Below, one piece after another: positions 37,808-50,695 of a stretch of DNA of 64,000 bases. Source of the stretch: Ridgeia piscesae. Lineage: Eukaryota > Annelida > Polychaeta > Sabellida > Siboglinidae. The notes beneath the pieces are model-generated. The model did not search any database. It was not told the DNA's origin and saw only the letters and a program-made list of their open reading frames with translations. The stretch covers positions 146,001 through 210,000 of the forward strand of contig JAODUO010000890.1 in NCBI GenBank assembly GCA_025642075.2, in the 5' to 3' direction. Within the stretch, counting starts at the first letter, position 1; each line of letters starts with the position of its first letter. The translations under genes and the position numbers were made by a program.

Positions 37808-39093
37808 CGGCCACTCTGGTTCCAATAGAATGTTTGACAGATATTTCTTTGAACATTTCATCAATGGCTAAAATTAAATGTTTGATATTCACATTTGCAG
37901 CCTTTATCGATGAAAACATAATATGCAAGTGTATCTAGTGAAACAATGGTAATAGTGACGTGAATCCGATTTTTAGAAAATATTTGTAGAGAAGAGACCC
38001 GTCTTTTATCATCTGCGGGGACCCATACAAGCCCGTAATTCGTAAATATCGTGATACGTTTTTGAATTAAAACAACACATTTTAGAGGCCTGATTACGTG
38101 GACTTCGGAAAGGCTCTACAAAATCTTCAAATCAGATCTTCACACTTCGCATACAAATATTTCAAACGCTTCGACGACAAGAACAAATGTTATAACAATT
38201 TTTTATTCAAATTTCCTTTGCGTTACGACAAAGTGGCGCCATCTAATAGATACAAAATAATACTCGGTCACACAGAGGCACTAGCCGTAGGATTGGCCAC
38301 GGTGTCGGAACTTTGCCGTAGTGGGACAAACAATTGGTAGACTAAGCAAACTCGTTATTGATTACAACGTTTCAAATGTTCAACAATAAAACCAATACAT
38401 TGTGATTTGATTTAACAAAACTAACAAAACTGTAGTCATGCGTCAACACTGTCACATGAGTTCTTGTTTCGAACACAGCTTCAGTAGACACGTCGTCTGT
38501 TCACTTTCTTACTGTGGTTCCAGGTCAGTTTCGTATCCCTCTTGTTGTCACTAGCGACAGTATTCAGTAGTGTCTTCCTCTCAATCTTTAGACGTGGGAG
38601 CTGTATTTAGCCTCCCATTATTAAGGGAATAAGTGGCATTTCATAGGGTAATTGTTTGGGCGAGGAACTGAATACCCCGTTATCCATTTAACATTTATTG
38701 ACGGAGTGTCTGTATTGGTGCAAACGGAATAGTTTTGGGCAGATACCACCACAGGTGGCCATTGTAACGTTTCTTTGATTTACCGCTAGGTTTTAGAAGT
38801 CATGGTATTAACAATTTCAGATATTAATTAGCCTCCATACACACGTCATATATAAAATTAGTGACATTCTCATATCCCTTTCTCCTACAATCCAATCTCT
38901 AACATGACACCCCTTCATTTCTGCTCGAAGCAGCCCATGTTGACATATCTAAGCCAAAGTACACACTGTCTGACAAATGTCATTATTTCGCAGCTCTGAT
39001 ACCATGCTACACAGAAATATATATAATTTCTACTCAATCAGTGCATCCAGAAATTTATACAAACGGCACAATGCAATTCTTTTAAAGATAAAG

Positions 39094-39410
39094 GTAAGTT
39101 CTTATATAGCGCAGTATCCAATCCTCAGGATTGCTCAAAGCGTTTTACACTTTACTTCCCTGACAGACCTGTTCAATTAGACACCATCTTAACTTCTTTG
39201 CATCCAGCCATATGCTGCAATTAATGCGCGAAGACTGCTCATACACATATCCACCACTCTCTATAGCCAGGTACCCATGTATACAGCTGAGTGAACTGGA
39301 GCAATGTAGAATGAAAAAACTTGCCCAAGGTTTTAACACCGCAGCACATGATTCGAACCCGGGTCCTCTTAGTCGAGAATCCGAAGCTCTGCACCTTTGA
39401 GCAGAACTAC
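39094..39410 (-). mobile_element. tRNA-derived SINE copy 2
   Basis: A full-length relative of the 14108 copy. Its minus-strand B box reads CCGGGTTCGAATC. Shared landmarks are agttcttaYatagc at the 3' tail, ACACTTTACTTCCCTG in the body and GGGTCCTCTTAGTC in the tRNA part. It diverges by scattered substitutions and small insertions. Confidence 0.75.
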
Positions 39411-39429
39411 AATGACGGATGGGTACTAA

Positions 39430-39614
39430 CGACGTCTTAGATGTTCTCTTAGCTCTTCATGCAAACTCGCCGTCGACCCTGATTGCTAACACCTTCATGC
39501 TGCCATAGGGTGACATATATCAGCGTGAAGGTGTTTTTTGGGAGCCCGAAGGGGTTAGCAATCAGGGTCGACGGCGAGTTTGCATGAAGAGCTAAGAGAA
39601 CATCTAAGACGTCG
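39430..39614. repeat. Perfect 61-bp inverted repeat with nested hairpin
   Basis: Arms 39430-39490 and 39554-39614 are exact reverse complements, with a 63-bp spacer. Inside, AACACCTTCATGCTG (39488-39502) also pairs with the stretch ending TGAAGGTGTT (14 of 15), giving a second, competing stem. It starts about 20 bp after the SINE. No gene overlaps it. Confidence 0.95.
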
Positions 39615-40834
39615 CCGAAGGAGGTTCACCAGCCACTCCTCTTACGTCTGCCTTTGTCAAGAACCGACAGCGAAGTATCTTCGCGAGCCAGGTGTCGTTG
39701 CACTGCGCTACGGTACCCATGGCTGATCGACTCCGCAAACTGTTGACTTCGTCAGTTGCTATTGCGTCAGCCGCGAGAACAGCGCAAATACTGGCCCAAA
39801 TATGAAGACGGATATACACGACTGGTGTGAATCCCATTCGCATCCTAAGCATTGCATGTAACATGAGCAGCGTTTGGCGAAAATCAACCACAATTATAAC
39901 GCATGACCGGAGGCCGACCACACTGCCCGTGGTCGATTTTACTGGCTGACGTTAAAAGAGAAATGTTGCAAAGAGATGTACCAGGGGTACTGTAGGCTGG
40001 TGGTGACGTAATCAGCAGTGGCGACCTCTGGCGCACAAGGATGCAGCTGAGTGGTACTGAAGCATTTGCTCTGTCCACTCCCATGAATAATTATTAATTT
40101 CGCTCGGACATTTGTACCTACATTTGGTTACTCGCAATCTGATCAATACATTTTTAATGTTTTACAATAAATTTAACTAAATTCTAGTTCTACCCCGAAT
40201 TCCGAGAGATGGCCGCATTATTTCGCCAGCTTCGCTTAAATGTTGAACGTGATGCATGTATTAAATTTTGATGGTGATTTGATCGTTGCCACATATCGTG
40301 GGGAAATAGCTACAGTGGCGCCACCTATACACGTTAAAGGGAAATAAAAGGCTGGTATTTATGTCATGTAACTGAAGGAGTTAATACTAAACAGTTCTAG
40401 CAACAACATGTTCATGTCAGCGGCTAACTCGGACTGATGTGTCAAGGTAAAATATTCTAATAAAATGTCCGCTGCCCTGAAGACATTTTAGTCCTGGCAA
40501 ATATGATAATTTGAACTTTAGTAACGTCGGCTATGACGCGTCGGTTTCCAAGGTTTGATTGACGTGTTTGAGTACGTTTGTTCATTTATTGAATTGGCAC
40601 TCTCTTCTTTTCAGAAGCTGGGTTACGTTTCTGCATTCATAAACTACCATTGTAATGTCACACCATGCATGTAACAAATTTACAAGTTATATCGATAGAG
40701 CATATTTGGCGGTTAGGCTATTTACTGTGTACGTTGCTGTACTGGCTGCGGGACCGTGCGCACAAACATCCCGCGTCCCGCAATAATAATTATTATAAAA
40801 CAATTTATATGCTGGAAAGTGGATAACTAGCTGA

Positions 40835-40836
<2 letters not shown>

Positions 40837-40902
<66 letters not shown>
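40837..40902. repeat. AT microsatellite
   Basis: Uninterrupted AT dinucleotides for about 66 bases. Confidence 0.9.
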
Positions 40903-40907
<5 letters not shown>

Positions 40908-43702
40908 AGTTGCATATTAAAATGTCACCGTCTTCGATTTCCTCTATGTCTGTGATTCGCGCTGAAGATCGACGGCTGTACTGTTCGAAATTGTTAGTAC
41001 CATGCTGAAGTATTAGAACAGTTCTAAAGCAAATAATACCGTTACGTATAACAAACTCTAGTGTGCCACAAAGGGACGATATATCTACTTATATATATCT
41101 TATTATCTGAAGCCCGAACGTCATTCTTGCATGCGGTAACTCTGCCTTTTGCTCCTGAAATCCAGGGTGTATGCACGAGTTCTCAATTATTATACTGCTC
41201 CAGTGTTCCAGCTGAACCGGTTGCTGTCTTTCTCAGTCAGCATAACAGGAAGTCTAGTGTTGGTCTACGAGTCAGACAGCCCTAGGCTCTTGCTGTAACA
41301 GCGTTTTTTTATTTCGGGAAACAATACGTCTCATAGGGTGGTCGAGGGTGAAGTCTGGATCGCCACAGGACATCGTACCTGCGATGTCCAATTATTTTCC
41401 AGTTACTCACCAGTAGCCGTGCTAGTTCAGGTATGCAACATTCCATCATACTTAATCATACCCGCTGCCATATATACAACGGTATGTCTATATTATTCAC
41501 ATTGGCATTTGGTGTGTTGTTCGATAACTTTTATTTTATTTTCGATGAACGAAATAATACACGTGTGGTACGCGGTGAATATATTTCGTATTTTTGGCAG
41601 TTTTATCTTAACATTATACCACGTGAAAACAAGCTCTTGTGGCGGTGTAGGAAATGATACGCAATGTGCACGTCGTGCTGATTTGTAATGTATTTGTATT
41701 TAAGAGGCGGTCGATAACCAGAACACAACTAGAAAACACTACATCATCCAGATCTATGTCGACAAGGCAAATATTTATTGGAGCAGATTACCGCTGTCAG
41801 TTTCCATCGTAATCAAATTTACCATATGCATTGATTCGAAAAATTACACGCATGTACATGAAAGCTCTCAAAAATATGAAGTTCAAATCATATTGTAGGC
41901 CTACTTCTTTACATCATAATCTATTTCAATAGCTGTGTATTGCGCAACCACTGTAAATAGGCTAAAAGATTTGCATAATGGGGATTACCATCCCGTAAAA
42001 GGTGGCCGGGAAGGAAGTAGGGAGCAGGAGGGAGGGAGGGAGGGTGGGATCGAGGGACAGACGGGCGGACGATTCAAGCATGCACCTGCTAACGTGGAGC
42101 TAAAACAGGAAGATTGGCACCATACCTATTCCTGTTGTCCCAATGTGAAGCCTGTTTTATATAATAATGATAGTTTTGTTTATGTATTTACACTAGATCC
42201 CATATAAAATACTGAGAAAGTTACAAATTAAAGCAGAGAACACTAAACGTAGAGCCAATACTAATAACGTACTCAATTATCATATCAACAGCGCTCTATT
42301 GACACCGACTGTCCTTCACAACAATGTTCCTGTAATGCGCAACCATCCGTAAAATGCGACCAACGACCACAGCGGAAATGCGATCAATAATCAAGCAATA
42401 TCTCGACCAGTTCACACCGAATAATACATCAAGTTATCCATTACAGGTCTATAATATTGTACTGGCCGTAATCCGTTACCCTCCAGACGGAGTGCCTGTC
42501 GGTATTATGGGAAACCCTATTTGCAACCTAAATGAGACCTTTATGATGAGGCGAACCCTATTTTAACTAATGTACATACGGGACGGTTATTATGATTGTG
42601 AGGCAAACCAGAGGTCTTCAATCTATATGGGAGCACAACAAGAATGGTTGCCCACGACACGTTAAGGCAGACACATTATAAATTATTATTATCATCACAG
42701 TAGCGTCAACGTTTGATAGGTTCATTTTGTCGTCACCGCGGAAACGTCTCAAGTAATCTCCATTGTCCACGTCCAGCGTCAACAGATTTGGTGAGACATG
42801 TACGCGTTGGATTCAGACTCGTCCGACTGGATGAAGATAGCTGAATTTTCAATGCATAAATTATACACAACGAGACGTTAGCAATGACCTACAACTTGTC
42901 TAACCTGACTATTGATTAAAAAAGATTTAAAAACTAAAATAAGAAAGCACATTTTGTTTGTTGCGACCGCAGTGTCGTGGGCTTGCATTTTATTTTCTGT
43001 ATCAAACGGACATGTTAGAAGAGCTTAAACATTTTCTTTTACAATTCTGCTGCTATGTTAAAGTTTACTAGTTGATTTATTTGGAAATCGTGTTGATATG
43101 GAAACCAATAATAAGTACGCCATTTCTAGTGTCTACATTTCACACATAAATCATGTTACATATTAGTGGTAGGAACACTAGTACAATTCGAACACTAGTA
43201 CAAATTGATTATGTGGAATTCAAAAATAAATATTCATTCATTCATCCATTCAAGGGGCCGTATTATGTACTCGGTAAACCAACGTGTATATCTTTACGTA
43301 TCGATCGACAAGTCGATTCGCATCGAATCAGTTAACAATTAGACACACACTCGGGGCTAAAACACCATGGCAGCGTCATTCTAACAGACCCATAGAAACA
43401 CACGTCAATAGCGGCTCACACGACGGCTTTTGCAGCGCATTAGCACTGCGCGAACCAACAAATCGGTATCGCTGTCGCTAAAGAATAAAGACACAGGACG
43501 CCGGATCTTTGTATGGCTACGTTCTGTATGTGCTACAGCTAATGACCGCAGAATAACTGCATTGTGGTTCAGTGGCTATGGTACAAATGGTCTTACCAGT
43601 ACCACAGTCGGAGTGGTCGTTTCAACGCCACTGCCGTCCCATTCACGGCAAAGACTCGACCGACGGTACAAGGCCAGAGGTCTGTTCCTGAGCGCTGGTC
43701 TT

Positions 43703-43925
43703 ATGGCCAAACGGCCGTTCAAGAAACGGTCTCCTCGTCGAGGTGTGTTGCCGTCGCTGACGCCTCGAGATGACTTCCGTAGTGAATATTTGAGTCGGCG
43801 AGTAAACGCGTTATCAGCGCCGAGAAAGGTGGAAGGCATTCGGCGGTCGCTGGAGAAGTTCCGTCTGTATGGAGCGCTGAGGGAGACGTCGACTAGGACA
43901 TGTGATCATGTGCCGACAAGGGAAG
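43703..43925 (+). CDS. Exon 1 (possibly internal) of the unknown two-exon gene
   Basis: Open frame with codon use matching exon 2. It encodes a basic segment, then RDDFRSEYLSRRVNALSAPR and VEGIRRSLEKFRLYGALRE. It ends in phase 1. If the acceptor at 43434 is used instead, the exon would be 43435-43925 and the start codon would lie further 5'. Confidence 0.5.
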
Positions 43926-44120
43926 GTGGGTGCGACCGACGGACGATAGGTGGGAGAGAGGGTGGTAGGGAGGTTGGGGTTACTGAATGTGGGAAATGCA
44001 CGTACACATGTATACCTATAATACAGATCGACGTATGTAGGTAGGTGCTGCATGCATAGCTACGTAAATACATACATACATACATACATACATACATACA
44101 CAGACATATATATATATATG

Positions 44121-44160
<40 letters not shown>

Positions 44161-47100
44161 GATACACATACTTACACACATACATTTATTCATACATACA
44201 TACTTACTCATACATATATAATATAATTATTATACATACATACATACATACATACATACATACACACACATATATATATACATATATATTATACACATAC
44301 ATACATACATACATATACACACACATACATACATGAACACACACATACATTCACACGTTCATACACATACAAACACCCGTCCTTAACAGTGTTGTTAAAG
44401 ACGGGTGATATCAGACGTACATAACAGATCTATTTGCAACGCAGCTTTATTATAATAAATTACGTTTCTTGACAAACACCAGGCCTTCAAATCTATACAT
44501 GCACGTCAGCGATGTTCCTAAATTATTTGATAAATTGTCGATTCGCCAGTCACATGCAGACAAGACATTCAATTTATTTAAATACGTTCGTTCCAAACAC
44601 ACTTGCTCCGGTCACGTCAGAATACGAACAAAGCCGATTTAATTTTCAATGGCATTTCGGGCGGGCGTCATTTCCAGGGACTTGATATCTCATCTGGTCG
44701 GTCTACTTACAGATCTATACATTCCCTGGACAAAAATGTAATTCCCCATTACGGTCACTGATTAACAAGTCTGCATAATGTGACATTGATCTTGATGTAG
44801 TCCTATCTTCGTATTATATAACCAGTAGTCCAATTCTCTTCATAAGCAGCTCGTCATCGCGGAGGATTATCTTGAATGCTGGATTAAGCAACGGATTACG
44901 ATGTCTGCTGCAGTCATTGAAACGAGACAGCTCGCTCGACACTGAAGTCACCGAGCAATTAAACTTACAGTTTACACAACCCTTATTAAATATAACAATG
45001 ATGACATAACAAAGTCAACAAACATCTAGTGTAGACGATGATATTGATTACTTAATCCATGGGTTATGCTATTTTTAAAACATTGTGGCTTATAAGGACA
45101 CGTTTATATTTGCCACGTTTGAGTATCGAGATCATGGAGAAGTCCCGGCTCACCATAAGCAAAGGATACTATATTTTGAAAGTGAACATTTCACAATTGT
45201 ATGCTTGAATTTGAATGGAGCAGATACTCTAACGTCATACGACGCGGAAACGTGGACACTCACCAGACAGGCAAAGAATTTATAAGCTAGTAGCCTTACA
45301 AATGAAGATAGAAAGACGTTTGTTAAACATCACATACAGCGACAGACAAGGATCATCTGGGTAAGAAAGAAGAGAATGCTCGTATACGAAGTCAGAAGAC
45401 ATGAGTAGTTCTGGGCAGGGTGCATCAGTAGAATATGAAATGACCGATGGACATCGCGTATCACCAACTGGACACCATACGAAAGGAAACCATCTAGAGG
45501 AAGCCTAATGGGACAATGGAGAGACGAACTAAACGAGTACTGACGGGTGCCATCTGGCAGAGGCTAGCGCAAGACAGACATGTCTTGAAAAAGCCAGCTG
45601 ACGACGGCTGTAGAGTGGTGATGATAATGACGTCGACGTTTACACATGTGACGGGCTGTGGACTAGGCCCCCATGTACAACGCTGGTCGAAGTGACGTAC
45701 TTACACCGCTTACAAACAGGTGTTACTCCAAAAATAAAGTGATCCCCCGGGATTTGATGTGCCATTGACATCAATGTTCCGATGGTTTTGGTACCACATA
45801 AATGATTATATTGTACTAGTTTACGGTTGACCGTGGATACAAAAGGAATTAGTCGAACTACTTTTTGAAATATTCCTGTGTATTTGATATCGCAAATATT
45901 GTATTATTGTACTGTATAGCGCCATAGAGCACCATATGATTAAGGCGCTATATAAATATTTTATTTTATTATTGTTAAATGAGACGACTGGATGTGAGGC
46001 TATTCCAAATCAAACATTGTGGCTTCTAAGGACACGTTTATATCTGCCACGTTTGAGTGTCGAGATCAGGGAGAACTTCAAAGCTCACCATAAGCACCAG
46101 TTCAGGCCTCCAGTTACACCTAGTGACAATTTATAATATTATGTTATTCACTATAACATATATTAGGCCTACAGTAGCAATAGTCAGATCATTACATTTT
46201 AATAGTTCTGGAGGTATATCTAGAATGTACATATTATTGTAATATCGTAAACGTTCACAATAATTACGCGGTGAACCTAAATAACAGTCTACATTGAAAC
46301 ATTAATAATGTTGACTTTATTTAATACGCATTAACACGAATAGGCCAAGAGTCGTCCACCAATAACTCAGACACGGATTTACGCAGGAGTAATTGCATGA
46401 ACTCTGACCAATGTAGTTGTATCAACACAACGTACACTTAGATGCATTGTGAACTACGTAGCAATTAAGTGTCAGCCACCTGGTTATTACTGTAATTTTC
46501 CGCACTGCCGGCCAACGACACTGCTACGAATGGTGTTCGGTCACGCATGACGCCAACACGTCATGCGTGACGGATTACAAGCCGAATACCGGTTCTCCTG
46601 TACTGCTTCCAGTTCGCCGCTAATACTTAGAATCTCAGAGACAAACATATTGGGTAGATCGACAAGATAAAATACAATAGCGGTAATGTCAAGTTGCGTT
46701 CGACGTTGTTTGAACAATCAGATATAGGCCTATATTACGAGCGAAGCGAAGTACTACGCATAGTACGTTCGTGGGATTTTTTTGTAGTTTGAGCCCAAAG
46801 CTTTTTTTGACCAGAATTAAACGATCTTTGGTGGTTATAATTATTGTGTTGTGACAATAACTAATTAAACCATAACATATTAACCGAATTCTTTTCTGAT
46901 TTTTTATGCAATGTATTTAATTAATTATGGAAGATTGACAAAAAATACAGCGATAAGAAGTAAGTAATAAAGTAAGCAAAAAATTGATTAAGTAAGAAGT
47001 TAATAAGATAGTAAGCTAGTAATTGGAACACTTGGATAGCGCATATAGCCGATAATAACTGACCGTTTCAGAAGAGTTTGCCAAAACGATCATTACATGA

Positions 47101-47782
47101 GTGGGAAGATGATAATGGGAGTGGGAAGATGATAATGGGAGTGGGAAGATGATAATGGGAATGCGAAGATGATAATGGGAGTGGAAAGAAGTAGGGAATT
47201 TATCGTATTCTCACGAGGGCCTAGTTGTCCACAGGTTTATCAAAATTATACGCAGGAAGATCTATGATCCAACGGCTACAACTATTTGCATTATAAGCAA
47301 GTATACTTATTATGGATTTAAAGTGCACCGGAGAGTTGATGTAGCGTACATCGAATGCTATTTTACTAAAAAAACTTCCATTTTAAACATCAGCATTAGA
47401 AAACCCACAGCAAAAAGTGAACAATTTTGACAACCAACTAGATCGCAGGCAAACTTTTAATAATGTTATAACACATTTTATCCTTGCTTCAGAGTTGAAG
47501 GCGGAGAAAGCGGGCGACGATGAAGAAGAAGAACAAATTGCGAAACCTCCTCAGGATTCAGACGTACCCAAATTGCCGGAACTGTCGAAGAACTTAACGT
47601 TGATGATGAGTCTGAAAGTGAGAGCCGTATTGATGGCGAAAAAGAGGAACAGGGCAAAGGTGGCCGAAGTGGCAGCGTCGTACGACGTCGAGATGAAAGG
47701 CAAAGACATATCGTACAAGTACTTCTTCCTTCCTCGTCTCACGTCTAAGTACGTCCCCGAGCGAGGCACGTCTCCCGTGTGA
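43703..47782 (+). CDS. Candidate two-exon gene for a small charged protein of unknown function
   Basis: Exon 1 (to 43925) ends at the donor AAG|gtgggt; exon 2 is 47493-47782 (acceptor gcttcag, stop TGA 47780-47782). The one-base and two-base phases join to a Glu codon. Starting at the ATG at 43703 the product is about 170 residues. Both exons have GC-rich third positions unlike the AT-rich surroundings. The N-terminus is strongly basic (KRPFKKRSPRRG), followed by a mixed-charge helix-like segment, an acidic run (DDEEEEQ), then a Lys/Arg-rich helix-like region and a C-terminus ending YFFLPRLTSKYVPERGTSPV. There is no signal peptide or membrane segment. The frame stays open upstream to about 43430, with a possible acceptor (ttttgcag) ending at 43434, so more N-terminal sequence may exist. 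I do not recognise the family. Confidence 0.5.
44064..44335. repeat. CATA/AT compound microsatellite
   Basis: Runs of catacata, AT and acac; it contains the palindrome CAGACATATATATATATGTCTG near 44101. Confidence 0.9.
45078..45165. repeat. 85-bp direct repeat, copy 1
   Basis: AAACATTGTGGCTTATAAGG through GCTCACCATAAGCA matches 46012-46098 with a few substitutions; the copies are about 930 bp apart and flank the LINE remnant. Confidence 0.8.
45195..45640 (+). pseudogene. Decayed LINE (non-LTR retrotransposon) ORF2 C-terminus
   Basis: The + strand encodes SYDAETWTLTRQAKNL, then after stops and frame breaks ERRLLNITYSDR, WAGCISRI, DRWTSRITNW and WRDELNEY. This is the order seen after the reverse transcriptase domain of many LINEs (Y..E.W.L, RR.L.I...DR, W.GH..R, RW....W). 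Multiple in-frame stops make it non-functional. Confidence 0.75.
46012..46098. repeat. 85-bp direct repeat, copy 2
   Basis: Second copy of the 45078 sequence. Confidence 0.8.
47101..47180. repeat. 20-bp tandem repeat, four copies
   Basis: The unit is GTGGGAAGATGATAATGGGA; three copies are identical and the fourth has two changes. Confidence 0.95.
47493..47782 (+). CDS. Exon 2 (terminal) of the unknown two-exon gene
   Basis: Begins after a pyrimidine-rich acceptor and encodes an acidic block, then SKNLTLMMSLKVRAVLMAKK and KGKDISYKYFFLPRL before the stop. The 3' UTR carries a GT/GTGC microsatellite at 47843-47890. Confidence 0.6.
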
Positions 47783-48285
47783 GATGGAGTCGCCAGGCCA
47801 TCGACTGATGACGGGGAACTTTGACGGGTATTGGTGTGGCCCGTGTGTGTGTGTGTGCGTGTGTGCGTGCGTGCGTGCGTGTGTGTGTGCTGCTTCGTGC
47901 TATGAATGCGAGCTTAGTGCGGGTGTTTAACGATGCATGTGTTGTGCTCTCGCGTCCGACCAATACGTTTGCGAGAGAACATTGTAACATATCGACCTTG
48001 AGATCGAAACCGTTGCAGCGTGATTGATTTGACAGACACAAAGCAAGGAAGTCACTAAGCTAACACGAGAAGAATCGGAGCATTGTGTTTCCAATTAACA
48101 ACAAAGTCGAAGACGTTTGGATATTATGGTGGGACTGTGGCGAAGTCAGACATTGTGCTGATGTGGATCGATGCCAACATAAATATTCGGGTGATACGAA
48201 GTTATATTTGTATGACGTTCAACTGATTTCGGAGGAGGCCAAAACATTCGAGTACAATAAAGATGATGTGTATCTAAGATGATGT
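47783..48285 (+). other. Putative 3' UTR of the unknown gene with poly(A) signal at 48256
   Basis: AATAAA at 48256-48261 is followed at once by a GATGATGTGTATC repeat, a good GU-rich downstream element. This supports a terminal exon ending near 48275-48285. Another AATAAA-like site lies near 48343. Confidence 0.5.
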
Positions 48286-49078
48286 GTATCTACGGAGTAG
48301 TTAGGGAACGTGGGGCGTGTTTCACTAAAACAAAGAGCTCTTAATAAAAATCATCGTCAAACAAAATCGCTTGTTAAATTTATGTACTTTTCAAAAATGC
48401 AAATAGCCACTGTCCACTTTCTGAGCACACTATCGTCATGAAACACCAGTGACAGTGTCATGCTGGGGTGTCGTGGTATTGACCGTTTTCAGTTATAAAA
48501 AATTACTGTCTAAGATTAGAAACGATTTTTAAGAGCTAAACTAGAATTATGAGTTCTTCTTATGAGTTCCAGAGTGAAATTAAACTATTAGTATATATTA
48601 TATTTAATTTGTTAATGAAATAGTCCCTCATCGTCGGTAGGCGGCTTCTACGCTGTCATCCCAGGTGTCCATGTCCAACTTAAGATGAAATTAGTGCATC
48701 CATATCCACGGTTTGTTTACGTTACAATCAGAATCATGCTAGTCTTGCCTTTGCCAACGATGTTGATAAAGAATAAACATGTGATTTGCGTCATGACATC
48801 TCATGGAACAATACGTTTACCTAAGGGTCTGAGGTCAGGTGAAAGTATATTATCTGATATCAGACATCGATGACTGAAATGCCCCGTAAGGTGTTGCCAA
48901 TGTACCACAGTATTAACCGTTTCGCCATGCATTGTGAAATAGCAAGTCTACGAGAGAGTCCCCCTCGACGAAGGCAATCGACCGTAGCAATAGCTTGCAT
49001 GCCTGTCGATGTCATTACAATTAAGTTGGGCTAAGTAACCCGTAACTCCCCCGTAAGTAGACCGCATCTATATATATA

Positions 49079-49097
49079 TATATTCTTGTTTCGAAAT

Positions 49098-49131
<34 letters not shown>

Positions 49132-49173
49132 ACATATTGTTTTATTTCATAAAAGTTTTGAAACAAGAATATA
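49079..49173. repeat. Inverted repeat around an AT tract
   Basis: TATATTCTTGTTTC (49079-49092) pairs perfectly with 49160-49173, and 17 of 18 when extended. The loop holds an AT microsatellite. It resembles the 13972-14090 arrangement. Confidence 0.85.
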
Positions 49174-49198
49174 ATTTTTACAATAAATACTTGTACGC

Positions 49199-49433
<235 letters not shown>

Positions 49434-49497
49434 TTTGCATCTTAGTCAATTTTATTTCCAGGTGTATGTTTACCAAATAAACTCACTCATTCACAAC

Positions 49498-49900
49498 TGA
49501 CCATCAACCTCAGTCCACCCCAACTGATTGCCAACCTCTGTCCCCTCCCAAACTGGCCACCAACCTCAGTCCCCCAACTGACCATCTAAATCAGGGCCCT
49601 CCCAAACTGACACCAACGTCAGTCCCCCAACTGACCATCAACCTCATTTCCCTCCCACATTTACCACCAACCTCAGCCCCCTCAACAACTGACCCCCAAC
49701 CTCAGTCCCCTCCACAACTGACCACCAACGTCAGCACTCTCCCAAACTGACCACCAACCTCATCCCCTTCCCAAACTGACCACCATCCTCAGTCCCCTCC
49801 CCTGATAACAATCTGAACTAACGACCAACCGCAGTCCCTTCCCCCAACTGACTGTCAACTCAGTCCGTCTACCTCAAATGACATTCACCTCAATGAGACC
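49498..49900. repeat. Degenerate minisatellite, unit about 30 bp
   Basis: Variants of AACTGACCACCAACCTCAGT with CCCCTCCC spacers recur about a dozen times. Confidence 0.85.
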
Positions 49901-50695
49901 CACCTCAAAGTAGTAACAGTTTTGGCTCCCTTTCACATTACCTTTTCTTGCTGAAAACAAAACATGTCTTAGATTAAGAGCTTAGGGGTTTGTAAATAGA
50001 AAAGTGCCAATGATCCATGACAATTTGATAGGATCAATGCCCCCTTCAACCTCGCATACACTGCAGAGATACACTGACACGTATCTCCGTCTTCTAGTTC
50101 TAGTGACGGAGCTGCTAACATGAGTACAGGGACATATACAAACTATGTTCCAGTCCGTTCTGTCGACCAGAATGGATAGAACACATTACGTCATTGAATT
50201 ACAACTGGTTCTTACATCAAAACTAACCACACGTTACACCTGCAAATGTATAGAAAGGACAGATTTGTTCCACATAAAACTTGTCCGTCCTCTGTGATTT
50301 GTGGACATGGAAATATATAGAAGGATGCAATATAATATGAATACAAACAAAAGGTATTTTTACTTTTTAGTCGTGTAGGCACTGTCTAATAATAAAGCTT
50401 TATTTCCATTTATAATGTATCTTTCATTGGAATTCTATTTTTTAACAATGTATTTATTCAACACGTATGCATACTGGTTGGGGGTGAACCATATTAAGTA
50501 TTGCACTTCTGTTCAACACTTTCCACCAACATTCATGGTTACTTGTTAATATGTTACAAATTTTGTATTTATAATAATGGATTGTGTAATCCTTAATTGC
50601 AGCCGTTGGAAATAAACAAATTACTTACTTACTTACTAACTTATTTCCTTTAAACCGAATCTTGTTGCAAGGGTATCCTTGTTTACAGACACACA

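Larger units (their letters stand above)
37301..43430. other. Intergenic region between DLC1 and the unknown gene
   Basis: Contains two CRE-like TGACGTCA sites and an X-box-like palindrome (37619-37807), a SINE copy (39094-39410), a long perfect inverted repeat (39430-39614), an AT tract (40837-40902) and a purine GGGA tract (42011-42060). A GC-richer stretch at 39615-40080 has open frames on the minus strand but no recognisable product. Confidence 0.6.
43926..47492 (+). other. Intron of the unknown gene, filled with repeats
   Basis: Contains a CATA/AT microsatellite (44064-44335), a LINE remnant (about 45195-45640), two copies of an 85-bp sequence (45078-45165 and 46012-46098) and a 20-bp tandem repeat (47101-47180). 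Confidence 0.5.

Noticed and set aside
39604..40084. Two minus-strand open frames in a GC-richer block after the inverted repeat
   Set aside because: No recognisable domain or splice partners; could be an unknown repeat, but nothing supports a gene.
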